Shown piece by piece: positions 12,029-22,904 of a stretch of DNA of 64,000 nucleotides (the first letter of the stretch is position 1; every line of letters starts with the position of its first letter). Position numbers and translations under genes: made by a program. The stretch spans positions 641,001-705,000 of the forward strand of contig JANJXV010000017.1 of NCBI GenBank assembly GCA_024803745.1, read 5' to 3'. Under the pieces are notes generated by a model, which saw nothing but the letters and a program-made list of their open reading frames with translations, was not told the DNA's origin and did no database searches. This DNA comes from Megascapheus bottae (taxonomy: Eukaryota; Chordata; Mammalia; Rodentia; Geomyidae).

Positions 12029-13259
12029 AAAGGTCCAGAAACACAACAAATGAGAGGAATTTGGACAAATGGGACTACACTAAACTTCAGAGTTTCTGTA
12101 TAGCAAAGGACATAGCTAGCAAGTTAAATACAAAGCCCAAAGAGTAGAAGATCGTCACTAGCCGTACAACAAACTAGAGCCTCATATACCTAAAATATAC
12201 CTACAGCTCAAAAAATTGAATCTCTCAAAAGAAATCTTCAAAGAAACAACCATCCCATTAAAAGGTGGGCTAAAGACTTAAGGAGAGACTTCAAGTGCCT
12301 ATAGACACGTGAAGAAATGCTCAACATCTCTGGCCATACAAGAAATGCAAATCAAAACAACTTTGAGATTCCACCTCATTCCAGTTAGAATGGCCATTAC
12401 CAAGAAATCCAATAACAACAGATGCTGGCAGGGATGTGGCCAGGGGGGATTGCTATTACACTGTTGGTGGGAGTACAAACTCGTTCAATCACTATGGAAA
12501 GCAGTATGGTGTTTTCTCAAAAGACTAAACATAGAGCTCCCCTATGATCCAGCAATTCCACTCCTTGGCATTTACCCAATCATCCAGAAACAAGGACATA
12601 CTAAACTTATTAGCACAATGATGTTCATTGCAGCATTATTTACCATAGATAAGATATGGAACCAACCCAGATGCCCCTCAGTAGATGAATGGATCAAGAA
12701 GATGTGGCACTTGTTCACAATGGACTTCTATGTTGCCCTCAGAAAGAATGACATCTCCCCATTCATAAAGAATTGGAAAGACTTGGAAAAAATCATGTTA
12801 AGTGAAGTAAGCCAGACCCAAAGGAGCATAGGCTCCATGGAGTCCCTCATTTGTAATAATTAGTATACATCTAGGATTCTCTACTAGAGGATCATAATAA
12901 CTCAAAACCTATGTATACATGGTCAAATAGGATGAGACAAAATGAAATGAACTCTAGGATATGGCAACAAGAAGTTTATCTTTGTGACTGTTGTTCTTAA
13001 TCTACTATGTGATGTTATTGCTTTTCTCTTTTTTTCCCACTTATGGTTAACCACGTGTGGTTACTGCATCTGACTTTGTTACCTGTTGTACTGTATGTAC
13101 ACTAATTTGTTAATTTGAAATAGGGAAGGGACGGTGGAAAACAAGATGATTGGGATGGGGAGAAGGGCGGGAAAGGGGGGGCAAAAACATGAAAAGTAAT
13201 GTACCCACTACCTGATGAATGTAATTATAACCCCTCTATACATTACAATAAAATTTACT
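12029..13259 (+). mobile_element. 5'-truncated L1 with ORF2 C-terminus and 3' UTR
   Basis: The insertion starts inside ORF2. A 184-codon open piece (12309-12863) covers the ORF2 C-terminus with the zinc-knuckle-like cysteine segment (NRCWQGCGQGG) and ELPYDPAIPLLGIYP. The 3' UTR has the G-rich tract near 13140-13180 and ends CATTACAATAAAATTTACT. Both flanks carry the 68-bp duplication, so both ends of the insertion are known. Confidence 0.95.
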
Positions 13260-13327
13260 AAAAAAATCTTCCAAATAGAATTTGTAATCTCGTTTCCTAT
13301 GTTACTGGATAATAGCCAGAATACAAT
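13260..13327 (+). repeat. 3' copy of the 68-bp target-site duplication
   Basis: Starts at the A-run directly after the L1 3' end. It matches 11961-12028 except for three substitutions. Confidence 0.93.
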
Positions 13328-13344
13328 GATGATGATAATAATGA

Positions 13345-13555
13345 TTGCCATTTTTTAAAGTGCTTAGTATTCAGTATCTCTCAATTCCTGTACTAAACAT
13401 GTTACCTGTCGAGTAGTCCTACATTATCTAAATTTTGTAGTTGACAAAACTGATACTCTACCTATGCTATGCAGCCAGAAATGTAGAAGCTAAGATTTGA
13501 CATCATGACATCATTACATTCTAATCCTAAAGCTCTTATTATACTACTTTTCTAT
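13345..13555 (-). mobile_element. MIR-like ancient SINE
   Basis: The reverse-complement order of MIR is visible: AAGTGCTTAGTATTCAG, CATTATCTAAATTTTGTAGT, GACAAAACTGATACTC, GCAGCCAGAAATGTAGAAGC and a final CTTATTATACTACTTTT. It is strongly diverged, as expected for this pre-placental family. Confidence 0.6.
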
Positions 13556-14532
13556 ATGAATGAGAAGTGCTTACTATGAATATTTTTAATCACTAAAGAA
13601 TCAGAAACTCTACTGGTGATAAAAACTGAGAAAGGTTGATAATTAAAGATCTATACTATGTAAAAATCCATTCCCCAGTGTCATTGGGGTACAGCTAACT
13701 GAGGCTGAGCATACATTTACCCCCAACCTCTTCTCTTAGTTTCAGTAACCTGCTTGTTCAGTTACCCCAGATTGCTTCTGGAGCCATACATTAATCTCTC
13801 ATTGCTATGAAACTGTGTGCCAGGGAGAACCTGCTCTACCAGTGTTCTAATGCTGAAATTAGTGAGCTCAAACAACAGCTGATTGCACACCATGAGATCC
13901 ACTAAAATCTGACAGCAGGAGTATTCACCAATTTTGACCATAATGATGGCAATAAGGAGACTTTCTGTTAAAAGGACAAGAAAGCATATATCTGGCACCG
14001 AGCACTGTACAAAAGCAAGACAGGGCCACATGTGGTGACTCATTAGATGTTGAGAGTTAATAAGATTCTGAAGATTTTTAGCGCAGCACTGAGGCTGTGG
14101 ATAGCAGGATATCCTAACATCAAGAAATTGAGAGTACATCAGACAGTGGTGATAAATCCTGTGCTGAAGCCTGCTGTGTGGAACTGTGATATTTTTAGTA
14201 TAAAGGCAAAGATGTAAAAATCCAAAAGAGTGCCAGAGTAAAAGAAATATTCTGACAGATCTGTACATTTGTGTTCATTCATTCACTAGACAAGTATGAA
14301 TATGGTAGGTAGCAGCCTAAGTTTCAGAATATAGAACTCCACTGAAAAGACACAAACCCATCTGCCCTAGCTGGTAGATTCACAGGAAGAATCAACCACA
14401 TAAAGGTTGTAAAATGAAAAGGGCATCAGGACATCAGAGTTATTATATGGGCTATGGTCTAGAAAAATTAAGAAATCCTAGTTGAGGTGCTGGCTTAGGA
14501 CAAGAAAGTGTAGAGGGAAGGAAGTTGGAGAA
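13556..14532. other. Unique stretch with one long unexplained open frame
   Basis: No repeat was recognised. A 168-codon ATG-started frame lies on the minus strand at 13762-14268. It has no motif I recognise and is probably chance. Confidence 0.4.
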
Positions 14533-14747
14533 GCCAGGCGTCAGTGGTTCACTTCTGTAATCACAGCTACAAAGGAGGCTGAGATCTGAGGATCATGGTT
14601 TAAAGCCAACCCAGCAGAAAAGTCCCCATGAGACTCTTATCTCCAATTAACCACTCAAAAGCTAGAAGTGGAGGACTAGCCCGGAGCATAAGAGCTCAGG
14701 GACAGCACCCAAGCCCTGAGTTCAAGTCCCACATCCAACAAAAATAA
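14533..14747 (+). mobile_element. SINE-B
   Basis: Complete head-to-tail order, from GCCAGGCGTCAGTGGTTCAC to CAAGTCCCACATCCAACAAA. Confidence 0.92.
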
Positions 14748-15296
14748 ATAAGGAAGTCAGAGATAGCAAAAACTGGTCATTCATTAGTAATGAGAAAGGA
14801 GGATGAAGAGGTAGACTGAGGCTAGTGCTAATTCTCCATGCAAAAGGATCTCCTCTTTTCATAGGCATGAACGTCCTTTCAGTAGCCACTGTTCTTTAAA
14901 AGTAGACAGGCAACCAACACACCTATTTTGAGAAAATCATGTGTGCTATACATAAGACAATTTCTACCCTCAAAGACTATATTTATCAGAAGAAGATTCA
15001 AACAAAAACCTATAAGAATGCAAGTCAACTCCCACTAAAGAAGATGAAATAGAGTCCATCGAAGAAATTTAAAAAAAATAAGTCTAATCATCAAGAGAAA
15101 GGTAGAATATGAGGAGAGCATTCTAAGCACAAGTATCAGCAAAAACGGTCTGAGGTAGAAACAAGACCAGTGTGTGCTTAAGGTCTAGGAATTAGGCCAA
15201 GGTGGCCAAAGAAAGTCAATGGAGGAACATGTAAAGGAGATTAAGTCAAAGAAGTTAGTAGATGACAAAATGAACCTTAAAGAAAAAGTGATCAAA
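14748..15296. other. Unique intergenic stretch
   Basis: No gene or repeat family was recognised. Confidence 0.45.
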
Positions 15297-15554
15297 GCAG
15301 GCCTGTAATCCTAGCTACTAAGAAGGCTGAGATCTTAGGATAGCAGTTCAAAGCCACCCTGACCACTAAAGTCTGTGAGACTCTTATCTCAAATTAACCA
15401 ACAGAAAACTGAAAGTGGTGCTAAATCTCAAATGGTAGAGCACTAGCCTTAAGCTGAAGAGCTCAGGGACAGAGCCCAGGCCCCGAATTCAAGCCCTATT
15501 ACCAACAAAAAAAAAAAAAGAAAGAAAGAAAGAAAAAAAAGAAAGAAAAAGAAA
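15297..15554 (+). mobile_element. SINE-B lacking the first bases, with A/GAAA-rich tail
   Basis: It enters at CAGGCCTGTAATCCTAGC and reads through to CCCTATTACCAAC. The tail from about 15508 is poly-A turning into GAAA repeats. Confidence 0.9.
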
Positions 15555-15956
15555 TAGTAATCCAATATCCAAGTCAGCCCAAGATAATCCCAATTGCTGC
15601 TCTTTAGCTCAGTTTAATTATTAATAAAGTATTCCTTTAGATTTAGGCTCAATTTAACCTCCATTTCAAGCACTGGGTAATATAACTTGATTCATATCTC
15701 CAAAAAATCACTTGAGCTACAATGTGAGAATGTAAGGATCAGGAGGGAGAATAAGGCTGAAAGCCTGGTCACTAGGCCTCACATTTCTATTCATTCCTGC
15801 TTGAGATATTGAGGGACTGATTCATTCTCTTAGAAATGCATAATCCTGGAATTCAGAAAGTCCTACAGTTCATTTTGTTTCATCTCATATCATGTAACTA
15901 TTCTTTCTAAAATGGTTGACGCCTAGACCTTTTGAAAAACTGAAATCAAGGTCAAC

Positions 15957-15958
<2 letters not shown>
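15555..15958. other. Unique AT-rich stretch
   Basis: Nothing recognisable. Confidence 0.45.

Positions 15959-16010
<52 letters not shown>
15959..16010. repeat. (TG)n microsatellite
   Basis: About 26 TG units, abutting the 3' end of the minus-strand SINE-B that follows. Confidence 0.97.
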
Positions 16011-16014
<4 letters not shown>

Positions 16015-16198
16015 GAGGTTTGAAATCAGGACCTGGGTACTGTTTCTGAGCTTTTTTTTGCTCAAGGCTAGTGGAGCCACAGCTCCATTTCTCACCTTTT
16101 TGGTCATTAGTTAAGAATCTCACAGAATTTTCTGATCAGCCTGGCTTTGAGTCTCAATCCTCAGATCTCAGCTAGAAATACAAGTTCAAGTCAGCTTT
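16011..16198 (-). mobile_element. SINE-B
   Basis: Reverse blocks TTGCTCAAGGCTAGTGGAGC, TTTTTGGTCATTAGTTAAGA and CCTCAGATCTCAGC. The head is partly degraded. Confidence 0.87.
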
Positions 16199-16215
16199 TA
16201 AGGAAGCTAATATTA

Positions 16216-16350
16216 GGCCAGGCACTGATAGCTCATACTTGTAAGCCTAGCTTGTTGGAAGGCTGAGGTATGGAGGATTGTGGCTTGAAGCCAACCCAAA
16301 ATGGCTTGGTAAAGAGGTACAGGGTTACATCCTGGCACCACAAAGAAGAA
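16216..16350 (+). mobile_element. SINE-B head, tRNA-like tail lost
   Basis: The copy reads GGCCAGGCACTGATAGCTCA to about 16350. The expected tRNA-like half is absent and a GGA-rich array follows. Confidence 0.8.
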
Positions 16351-16498
16351 ATAAGAGGAGAAGGAGGAGGAAGCGGAGAAGGATGAGGAGGAAGAGGAGG
16401 AAGAAGAGAAGGAAGAGGAGGAGGATGAGGAGGAAGAGGAGGAAGAAGAGGAGGAAGAGGAGGAGGATGAGGAGGATGAAGAGGAGGGGGAGGAGGGA
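16345..16498 (+). repeat. (GGA)n-type purine microsatellite
   Basis: About 150 bp of G/A only, mixing GGA, GAA and GATGAG units. The poly-Arg frame on plus and the poly-Ser frame on minus are both repeat artefacts. A long one-strand purine tract can adopt triplex (H-DNA) structure. Confidence 0.95.
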
Positions 16499-16561
16499 CA
16501 TTGCTTAAACACGATACTTAAAACAAGCAAATCTCTGCAACAGGACATCTGCTCTGGTCAG

Positions 16562-16690
16562 ATATCAATACTGCCCCTTCATGAGCTTTGTGAGTTTAAG
16601 TAAATTATTAAATTTTCTCTGAGCCTTTCATTGGTTTTCTGCACAATAGAAATAATAACTACTTTTAGCATGTCGAAGATAAGATACTTC
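16562..16690 (+). mobile_element. MIR-like ancient SINE
   Basis: GAGCTTTGTGAGTTTAAGTA, TTTCTCTGAGCCTTTCATTG and AATAGAAATAATAACTAC follow the MIR core order (tail of the tRNA part, then the conserved core). Confidence 0.7.
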
Positions 16691-16916
16691 ACAGGATGCA
16701 ATTGGCTCACACTTATAATCCTAGCTATTCAGGAGACTGAGAGATGAGGATCAAGGTTTGAAGTCAATCTGGGCAGGAAAGTCCATGAGCTACTTACCTC
16801 TCATTAACCACTAAAAATCCAGAAGTAATGCTATAGCTCAAGCAGTAGTGTGTTAGCCTTGAGCACAAAACTTAGGAATAGTGCCTAGGTCAGGTCCAGA
16901 GGTCAGACCACAGAAC

Positions 16917-16919
<3 letters not shown>
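16690..16919 (+). mobile_element. SINE-B
   Basis: Full copy from ACAGGATGCAATTGGCTCAC to the GACCACAGAACCAGC end, leading into a CA array. Confidence 0.9.
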
Positions 16920-16958
<39 letters not shown>

Positions 16959-16976
16959 GCACGCACGCACGCACTC
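16919..16976. repeat. (CA)n then (CACG)n microsatellite
   Basis: Pure CA to about 16953, then CACG units, then decay. It grows from the SINE tail. Confidence 0.95.
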
Positions 16977-17032
16977 ACAAAATAGATCCTTCAAATAATA
17001 CACAGTATTTCAGTCTTATAAAGAGAAACTAA

Positions 17033-17420
17033 AGCCGGGAGCAATGGCTTACGCCTGTAATCCTACCTACTTAGAAGGCTGAGATCTGAGATTCACAGTT
17101 CAAAGCCAGCCTGGGCACTAAAGAACGTGAGACTCTTATTTCCAATTAATCACTAAAAAATGGGAGGGGGGAAGGAAATGGGAATAGAAACATGAGAAGG
17201 GGTATCAATGTGTGAGAAGTAATGTACCTACTACCTGGAGAATGTAACTGTAACCTCTCTATATATTACCCAACAATTAAATAAAATTTTAAAAAATAAT
17301 AAAAGCTTTAAAAAAAAAAAGGGAAGTGGGGCTATGGCTCAAGGGGTAGGGCGGTACCCTTGAGCTGAAGAGCTCAGGGATAATGCCCAGGCCCAGAGTT
17401 CAAGCCCATGACCCACAAAC
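17033..17420 (+). mobile_element. SINE-B split by an L1 fragment
   Basis: The head (17033-17159) ends at CCAATTAATCACTAAAAAATG. The tail resumes at about 17322 with GGGAAGTGGGGCTATGGCTC and ends near 17420. The L1 piece between must be younger than this SINE. Confidence 0.9.
17160..17322 (+). mobile_element. Short L1 3'-end insertion inside a SINE-B
   Basis: Contains the G-rich tract, AATAGAAACATGAGAAGGGG, AATGTACCTACTACCTGGAG and the A-rich 3' end. Only about 150 bp of L1 was copied. Confidence 0.9.
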
Positions 17421-17828
17421 TTAATTTATTAATTAATTAAAGAGAATTGAAAAAACATTGCCCAATGCTACCTAACACATGAGTTTCAAATTATCTTTAT
17501 TATCACTTTATTTTAACTTTGAAACTGCTTAAAACAACATATTTCTGCCTTCAGAATGATGTCCATATTAATATACTCATTAACTTTTGCAAGAGAAATG
17601 GGCTCCTTTTACAGCAAAGAACTGAGCTGGAACCGGAGCTATAATCTATCTGTGCCCCACTCTCAATATTCCAATGTTTTGGCAAGGTGACTTTGAAATT
17701 CTCCCTCTGTAGTTCACATCTCTCTTCTACTTTTAATCTAATGGATTTCACTAAGCAAATAGATAAGTTATAGTGACTATTGAACACAGAAAAAGAAAAG
17801 CTTCATGCAATGTCATAAGAAAAAGCCA
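17421..17828. other. Unique AT-rich stretch
   Basis: Nothing recognisable. The 78-codon minus-strand frame at 17551-17787 has no known motif. Confidence 0.4.
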
Positions 17829-18398
17829 TTGAGTATTTATACACAATGAAATTCTATGCTGCCATCAGAAAGAATGACATTGCCCCATTTTTACGGAAAT
17901 GGAAAGACTTGGAAAAAATCATCTTGAGTGAAGTAAGCCAGACTCAAAGGAACATAAGCTCAATGGTTTCCCTCATTTGTAATAGTACAAACCTTGGACT
18001 CTACTAGCAGAGGATTACAATAGCTCAAATCCCAGACACATAAGGCCATCTAGGATGATGCTAAATGAAAGGACCTCCAGGATATGGAAACAAGAGCCAT
18101 ATAATGTGTGATTGTTGTTCTTAATGTACTATGTCATTTCTCATCTCTTTTGTTGTCCCTTGGTTATTCTCATATCGTTACAATATCTTACCTTGTTATC
18201 TGGTATATTGTATATACGTTTATTTGTTTATTTGGAATAGGAAAGGGAAGAGGGAAAACAAGATGAGGGAAGGGGCAGGGAAGGGTAATGGGGACAAAAA
18301 CATTAGAAAGGGAATCAATGTTTGTGAAGTAATGCAGCTTCTATCTGGTGAATATAACTGTAACCCTTCTGTTAATTACAATTTTTTAAAAAGTAAAA
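17829..18398 (+). mobile_element. 5'-truncated L1 (end of ORF2 plus 3' UTR)
   Basis: It starts near GAGTATTTATACACAATGAA. It runs through AAATGGAAAGACTTGG and the GTGAAGTAAGCCAGACTC segment of the ORF2 C-terminus into the standard 3' UTR, ending in an A-rich tail to about 18420. Confidence 0.93.
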
Positions 18399-18639
18399 AA
18401 AAAAAGAAAAAGAAAAAAAACCATTAAAGGTTTCCAGCAGTATTTTGCAATCAAGTTCTTTTGTCTTCAAAAATGTCACCAGGTCTGATTATTCCTGAAA
18501 TATACGTTCACAGAGTCCTATTTCTGCAACTAGAATAATTGACCCAAATCTACATGGCATATCACTGGTGCTAAAAGATCAGTACTACAAATAGCCACCA
18601 ACATTAAACAGTGCCTCTTTCTCAGAAAATTTAATGAAT

Positions 18640-19015
18640 AAGGCCTGATAGTCCAAAGTCCTACTACACAAGTGGTTTAAATGATATGAACTTCCTGTCT
18701 CAGAGTTCTGGAGCCGAGAATTCAGAACCTAAGTGCTAACAGAGTTGGCTCTGTTTTTAGGTATGGCAGAGAATGTGATGGCTTATTAATACATCACTCT
18801 GTGCTTCATCTTCATGTTCACAAAGCACCCCATGTATGCACATCTCTCTTCATGCCATTCTTTTCTTATAAGGACACCAGGGATCCTGGAGGAGAAGTCT
18901 ACTCTACTTCCCAAGACCTCACCTGACTTTAACAAATTGCAAATGTAATCACCCTATTCCAATTTCCAAACTAGGTCACTTTATATTTGGTGGATCTAGA
19001 GATTAGGAATTTTAT
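18640..19015 (-). mobile_element. MaLR-type LTR (MLT1/MST-like), ancient
   Basis: CTCAGAGTTCTGGAG near 18700, CTTATAAGGACACCAGGGAT near 18866, and GACCTCACCTGACTTTAAC followed by CCAATTTCCAAACTAGGTCA match the reverse complement of mammalian MaLR LTRs. No internal retroviral gene is present. Confidence 0.6.
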
Positions 19016-20572
19016 ACATGAATGTGAAAGAACAAAATTTTACTCAAAACACATAAATGAATCATCATTATATTATTTAGTTGTCAACAAGTCCCCCCTG
19101 AAAAGAAAGGCAAATTTTCTAGCTAATAAAAAAAAACTAACTCCGTTAGAAAGATCTTCTGAGTTACTTGGAGTTGCTATCTTTTTGAAAATATTTTGCC
19201 ATATTGAAAAATACATAGCATTATAGAAAGAAATTAAAATGCAGAAAAACCTCATGAAAGCTTTCCTACAGAATCACCTTTGCAACACTTGATCATAAAG
19301 CTGACATTTGAGTCTCAAGGGCAATCACAAATGTGAAGTTCATTCCACAAATCTCTGCTGCATGGTTAGAACAACTGTTAGTGTTTATAAGGCACATGGT
19401 CTGATGAAGGTTACATTTATTTTAGATTAGGCTGGGGGCTGGCATTGTAGTTCTAAAAGTTTGAAGATGAAATCATAAATGTAAACAGCTCGTGGTGGTG
19501 GCAGATGTCATCAGCATTCTGCCATGTCCTGTAGGCACTGCTCTGTATCACTACCTGTGACACTACCCCAGGGCTTTCTTGAGGCTTGCATGCAGTGCAG
19601 CTGGAAGTACTGTGGCTTAACACTACTGGGAGCAACCCTCAGCCTGTGGTTGATGGGATTTGGCAGATAAACCCTCCAGCCTTTTCACAATTTGGTTAGA
19701 AAATGTCTCCATTGACTCCTAGCCACTCTAAAAATGGATGTAGTATCTCCCAGCATTCCCCAGGTACATCATGCCTTCATTGCCCATTCTTCCAACTTGA
19801 TTTATAATACACACTCTGTGTGATTCCTTCCCTTCCTTCTCATACCCTTACTTCTCTAGTATTTTCTTGTTTTATTTCCTAAATAGAACCAATGTTTCAG
19901 TCTATTTCTGGTTAGCCCAAAATAAAACCCACACTACTTCTTTTGTACTTACTTATGTAACCTCAATTTACCTGGAATTCCCACTCCCTTCTTCATGAAT
20001 TCCAAGAGTGATTTCCTACCCCTGCTCTCTGAAGATTCCTCATTGCTCTAAATTAATCACAGTATTAATCCAACTTCTGAAAACTTATTCCTTACTAGCT
20101 TGGAAGTAGAGAGAGCCAGTTGACTTCCAGCCTGTAAATTTTGTCATGTGTAGATGAGATGTTAGAACTGATGGAGCCATATTGCAACAATGAAGGAAGA
20201 GAACTGGCTGTAAGAATTCCCAAGAAAAATGCCAGAAGAGGTCACCTTTACATTTAGTTGGCTGGTGTTGTCCTCTTTTGCTCTCAGAATATTTTTGGTA
20301 CTCCAAGTAAAAACATCATCCAATGAATATATCTTCATGTCTCTAGAAAACAACCTTGAATGATATAATGATATAATGTCTATACAGAGAGACATTATAT
20401 CTGTATGACTATTAAAGCATAAATCAGGAGCCCAAAGAAGCCAAAGCAACATCAGGACAAATAAGTCAGAAGCAAAGTGGAGGAAGTATGAAATCATATT
20501 TACCAACTAATAGTGGTAAAGAACATTAACATGTAAAGATCTGAAAACACATGGCTTCAAAAATAGAAAACC
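19016..20572. other. Repeat-poor stretch
   Basis: About 1.5 kb without recognised SINE or L1. The more GC-balanced part at 19440-19720 may be another old repeat. A short perfect hairpin lies at 20370-20401. Confidence 0.4.
20370..20401. other. Perfect 12-bp inverted repeat with 8-nt loop
   Basis: Left arm GATATAATGTCT (20370-20381), loop ATACAGAG, right arm AGACATTATATC (20390-20401). It is AT-rich and its function is unknown. Confidence 0.8.
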
Positions 20573-20573
20573 A

Positions 20574-20750
20574 TGCCAGGTTTGGTGGTGCATGCTTATA
20601 ATCCCAGCCACTTAGAAAGTATAAAAGTTCAAGGCAAACCCTGGGTCAAGTTAGTGTGAGAACCTATCTAAAAAACAAACCCTAAAAGTAAAAAGCAGTA
20701 AAATGTTTGCCTTGTAAGCACAAGAGTCTGAATTTAATCACTAGTACCAC
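20574..20750 (+). mobile_element. B1-like SINE, older type
   Basis: The head reads GCCAGGTTTGGTGGTGCATG and CTTATAATCCCAGCCACTTA, with a CAAGTTAGTGTGAGAACC segment. An ID-like tail follows (TTTGCCTTGTAAGCACAAG, TCACTAGTACCAC). It lacks the AATTAACCA middle of SINE-B. Confidence 0.7.
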
Positions 20751-20825
20751 AATAAGATAGCAATAATAAATAATAAACACAAAATATAGGAAATAAAATT
20801 TTAAAATAAATAGAATAATTAACAA

Positions 20826-20900
20826 TAGCTGGATGTGGTAATATATGCTTTTAATTCCAATACTCATGAGGCTGAAATGGGTAGAAGATGATCTATCAGC
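20826..20900 (+). mobile_element. B1 head fragment
   Basis: TAGCTGGATGTGGTAATATA and CTCATGAGGCTGAAATGGG match the first third of a B1 element. Confidence 0.6.
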
Positions 20901-21519
20901 ATGTATTTCTTCTTTCTTTAAGTCCATTAATTATCATTTATTATCCTTTCTATCATTGACCTTTAGTAGAAATTGAATATTCAAGAGACATAGCTTTTAT
21001 AAAACATGAATCCAAGAACATCACAAATAAAATTTAGACTAGGACTGCATGGTCAAAAAAAAATACAGGTAGGAGGTGACCTTGTTAAAACTCTAGAGCA
21101 GAAGATGTGTTGTTTTCTCCAGTGTTGTGGCTATGTTACATAGGTTTTCAGGAAGCCAAGTATGCCTTCGGATAACAAAATAAAATATTTCTGACTGAGT
21201 TATGCCAAACATGGAAAATTCTTCAGAAGGCCACAGTAAAAGCCTTGTAATCTGTCCCATGCTTTGTAAAACAGTGCTTTAGAAGAGAAAAGTTGATGTT
21301 ATCAAATGTGAAATGTGAGGTGGAGAGTGGTACTTGGCAAATGAATTTTCTACTCAGTATGCAATGGCCTAAATTAGACATGTTATATAAGACCAACCGA
21401 AAAACTATCTGGAAATTTTCATTAATAAATTCACTCTTAATAGGGAAAAATGCTGTAATGTTTGCCATATATATGTACAGAAAAAATGAAAGCCACTCAG
21501 AAACCCCATCTGCAAGAGC

Positions 21520-21523
<4 letters not shown>
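20901..21523. other. Unique AT-rich stretch
   Basis: No repeat or gene recognised before the TG array. Confidence 0.4.

Positions 21524-21573
<50 letters not shown>
21524..21573. repeat. (TG)n microsatellite
   Basis: About 25 TG units. Unlike most arrays here it does not touch a SINE tail. Confidence 0.97.
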
Positions 21574-21576
<3 letters not shown>

Positions 21577-21635
21577 GAAACTTGAAGAAAGGAAAATCTC
21601 TTGATTTCTCACTCTCCCTATTGGAGAAATTACTT

Positions 21636-21838
21636 TGTTTTTTTGTCTTTGGATGATAGTTGGGGCTTGAACTCAAGGCCTGGACTTTGTTGCTTACCAT
21701 CTAGCATTAGTTCCATTTAGGGTGTTTTGGTGATTAATTGGAGATAAGAATTTCAGGGAGTTTCCTTGTTTAGAAATGTGCTTCTCAGATCTTAGCCTCC
21801 TGAGTAGCTAAGATTACAGCAAGAGCCACTGGCACCCA
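21636..21838 (-). mobile_element. SINE-B, diverged
   Basis: GGGGCTTGAACTCAAGGCC, GGTGATTAATTGGAGATAAG and CTTAGCCTCCTGAGTAGC in reverse order. Confidence 0.85.
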
Positions 21839-22455
21839 AACCAACTGAGAAATTACTTTTTTTTCATAGCAAAATAGAGACAAACATCTTCTTGGGATCA
21901 GACTTCTGATTGAAAACATTGAAAATGATAGGTGCTTATTCTTGGGAAATGTGCAATAAATCACGCTCATCAACCTGAGCATTTCTAAAATGTAAAATAT
22001 TGTTTATATTATTAAATATAGATGTTTTATTATTTTTAATCTCTGAAATGCTTAGTTTTGAGATTTACTTTAATGTTCCACTGAATGTTATCATTTGCAC
22101 ATTAAATTTGATAATGCTTTTTTTTACACTTACACTGACTTCTCACTGTGTTACCTTTTATTGTTCTGCTTTGGCTTATTGTCAAACAGGTTTAAAATAT
22201 ACACTTACACTCTCTTTTTAAGGCAATATTGCTAAAAATTACATCAAAAAGCATAATTATTACTACAAACATAGTGCTTTATGTATACATTTTGAAAGCA
22301 TAAAAACTAGTTTTTATTCGTTTATTCAATGGATCAACAAGTATTTATGAACATACATTAATTGCTAAAAGCTAGAACAGTGAGCTATTAGCTAAGTTTA
22401 GCATTGAAAGTCAACTTATTTTCTTTTTACTACAGCTAACAATGAATTCTCTCTT

Positions 22456-22494
<39 letters not shown>

Positions 22495-22904
22495 TTTATA
22501 TATATGGGTCTTTATCCCTATCTATCTATCTGTCCAAATAATAAGTCAATACAATATGGTGGCTAGGTCTGAAGCTTATGTCACATCATTTCTATTAATG
22601 CACTTCTATTAGAGCCGTACACTATTAAAACAGTCATGATTCAGCCTGAACTCAATGGGTACAGTGTTGAATAATTTGTGATCATTTTTGATATTTTGTA
22701 AAATCAAGACATACCTTAAATGTCATGAGAGCTTTACAGACTCAGTGTAATCCTGCCTTCTTCCAAGTATGTCACTGCTACCACCAATAGCAGAGAGAAT
22801 AATTTTTTCTCTTAATGTCTAATACATTACAGTAACTATCATTTTAAAATTTAATTTTAAATTATCATTCTTTTTTGGACTAGCATTTTCATCATTGTCT
22901 TTTT
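21839..22904. other. AT-rich stretch with CT/TA microsatellite
   Basis: Apart from a (CT)n-(TA)n-(TATC)n compound repeat at 22448-22532, nothing is recognised. Confidence 0.4.
22448..22532. repeat. Compound (CT)n(TA)n(TATC)n microsatellite
   Basis: CT run, then TA run with an interrupting ATTTTATA, then CTAT units. Confidence 0.9.

Noticed and set aside
16213..16548. Poly-Ser and poly-Arg frames
   Set aside because: Translation of the GGA microsatellite.
18131..18427. 98-codon frame with hydrophobic start and Lys-rich end
   Set aside because: It lies within an L1 3' UTR and its A-rich tail.
21223..21700. His/Thr and Cys/Val repeat frames
   Set aside because: Translation of the TG array at 21524-21573. 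The same applies to frames at 12, 15923 and 61366.
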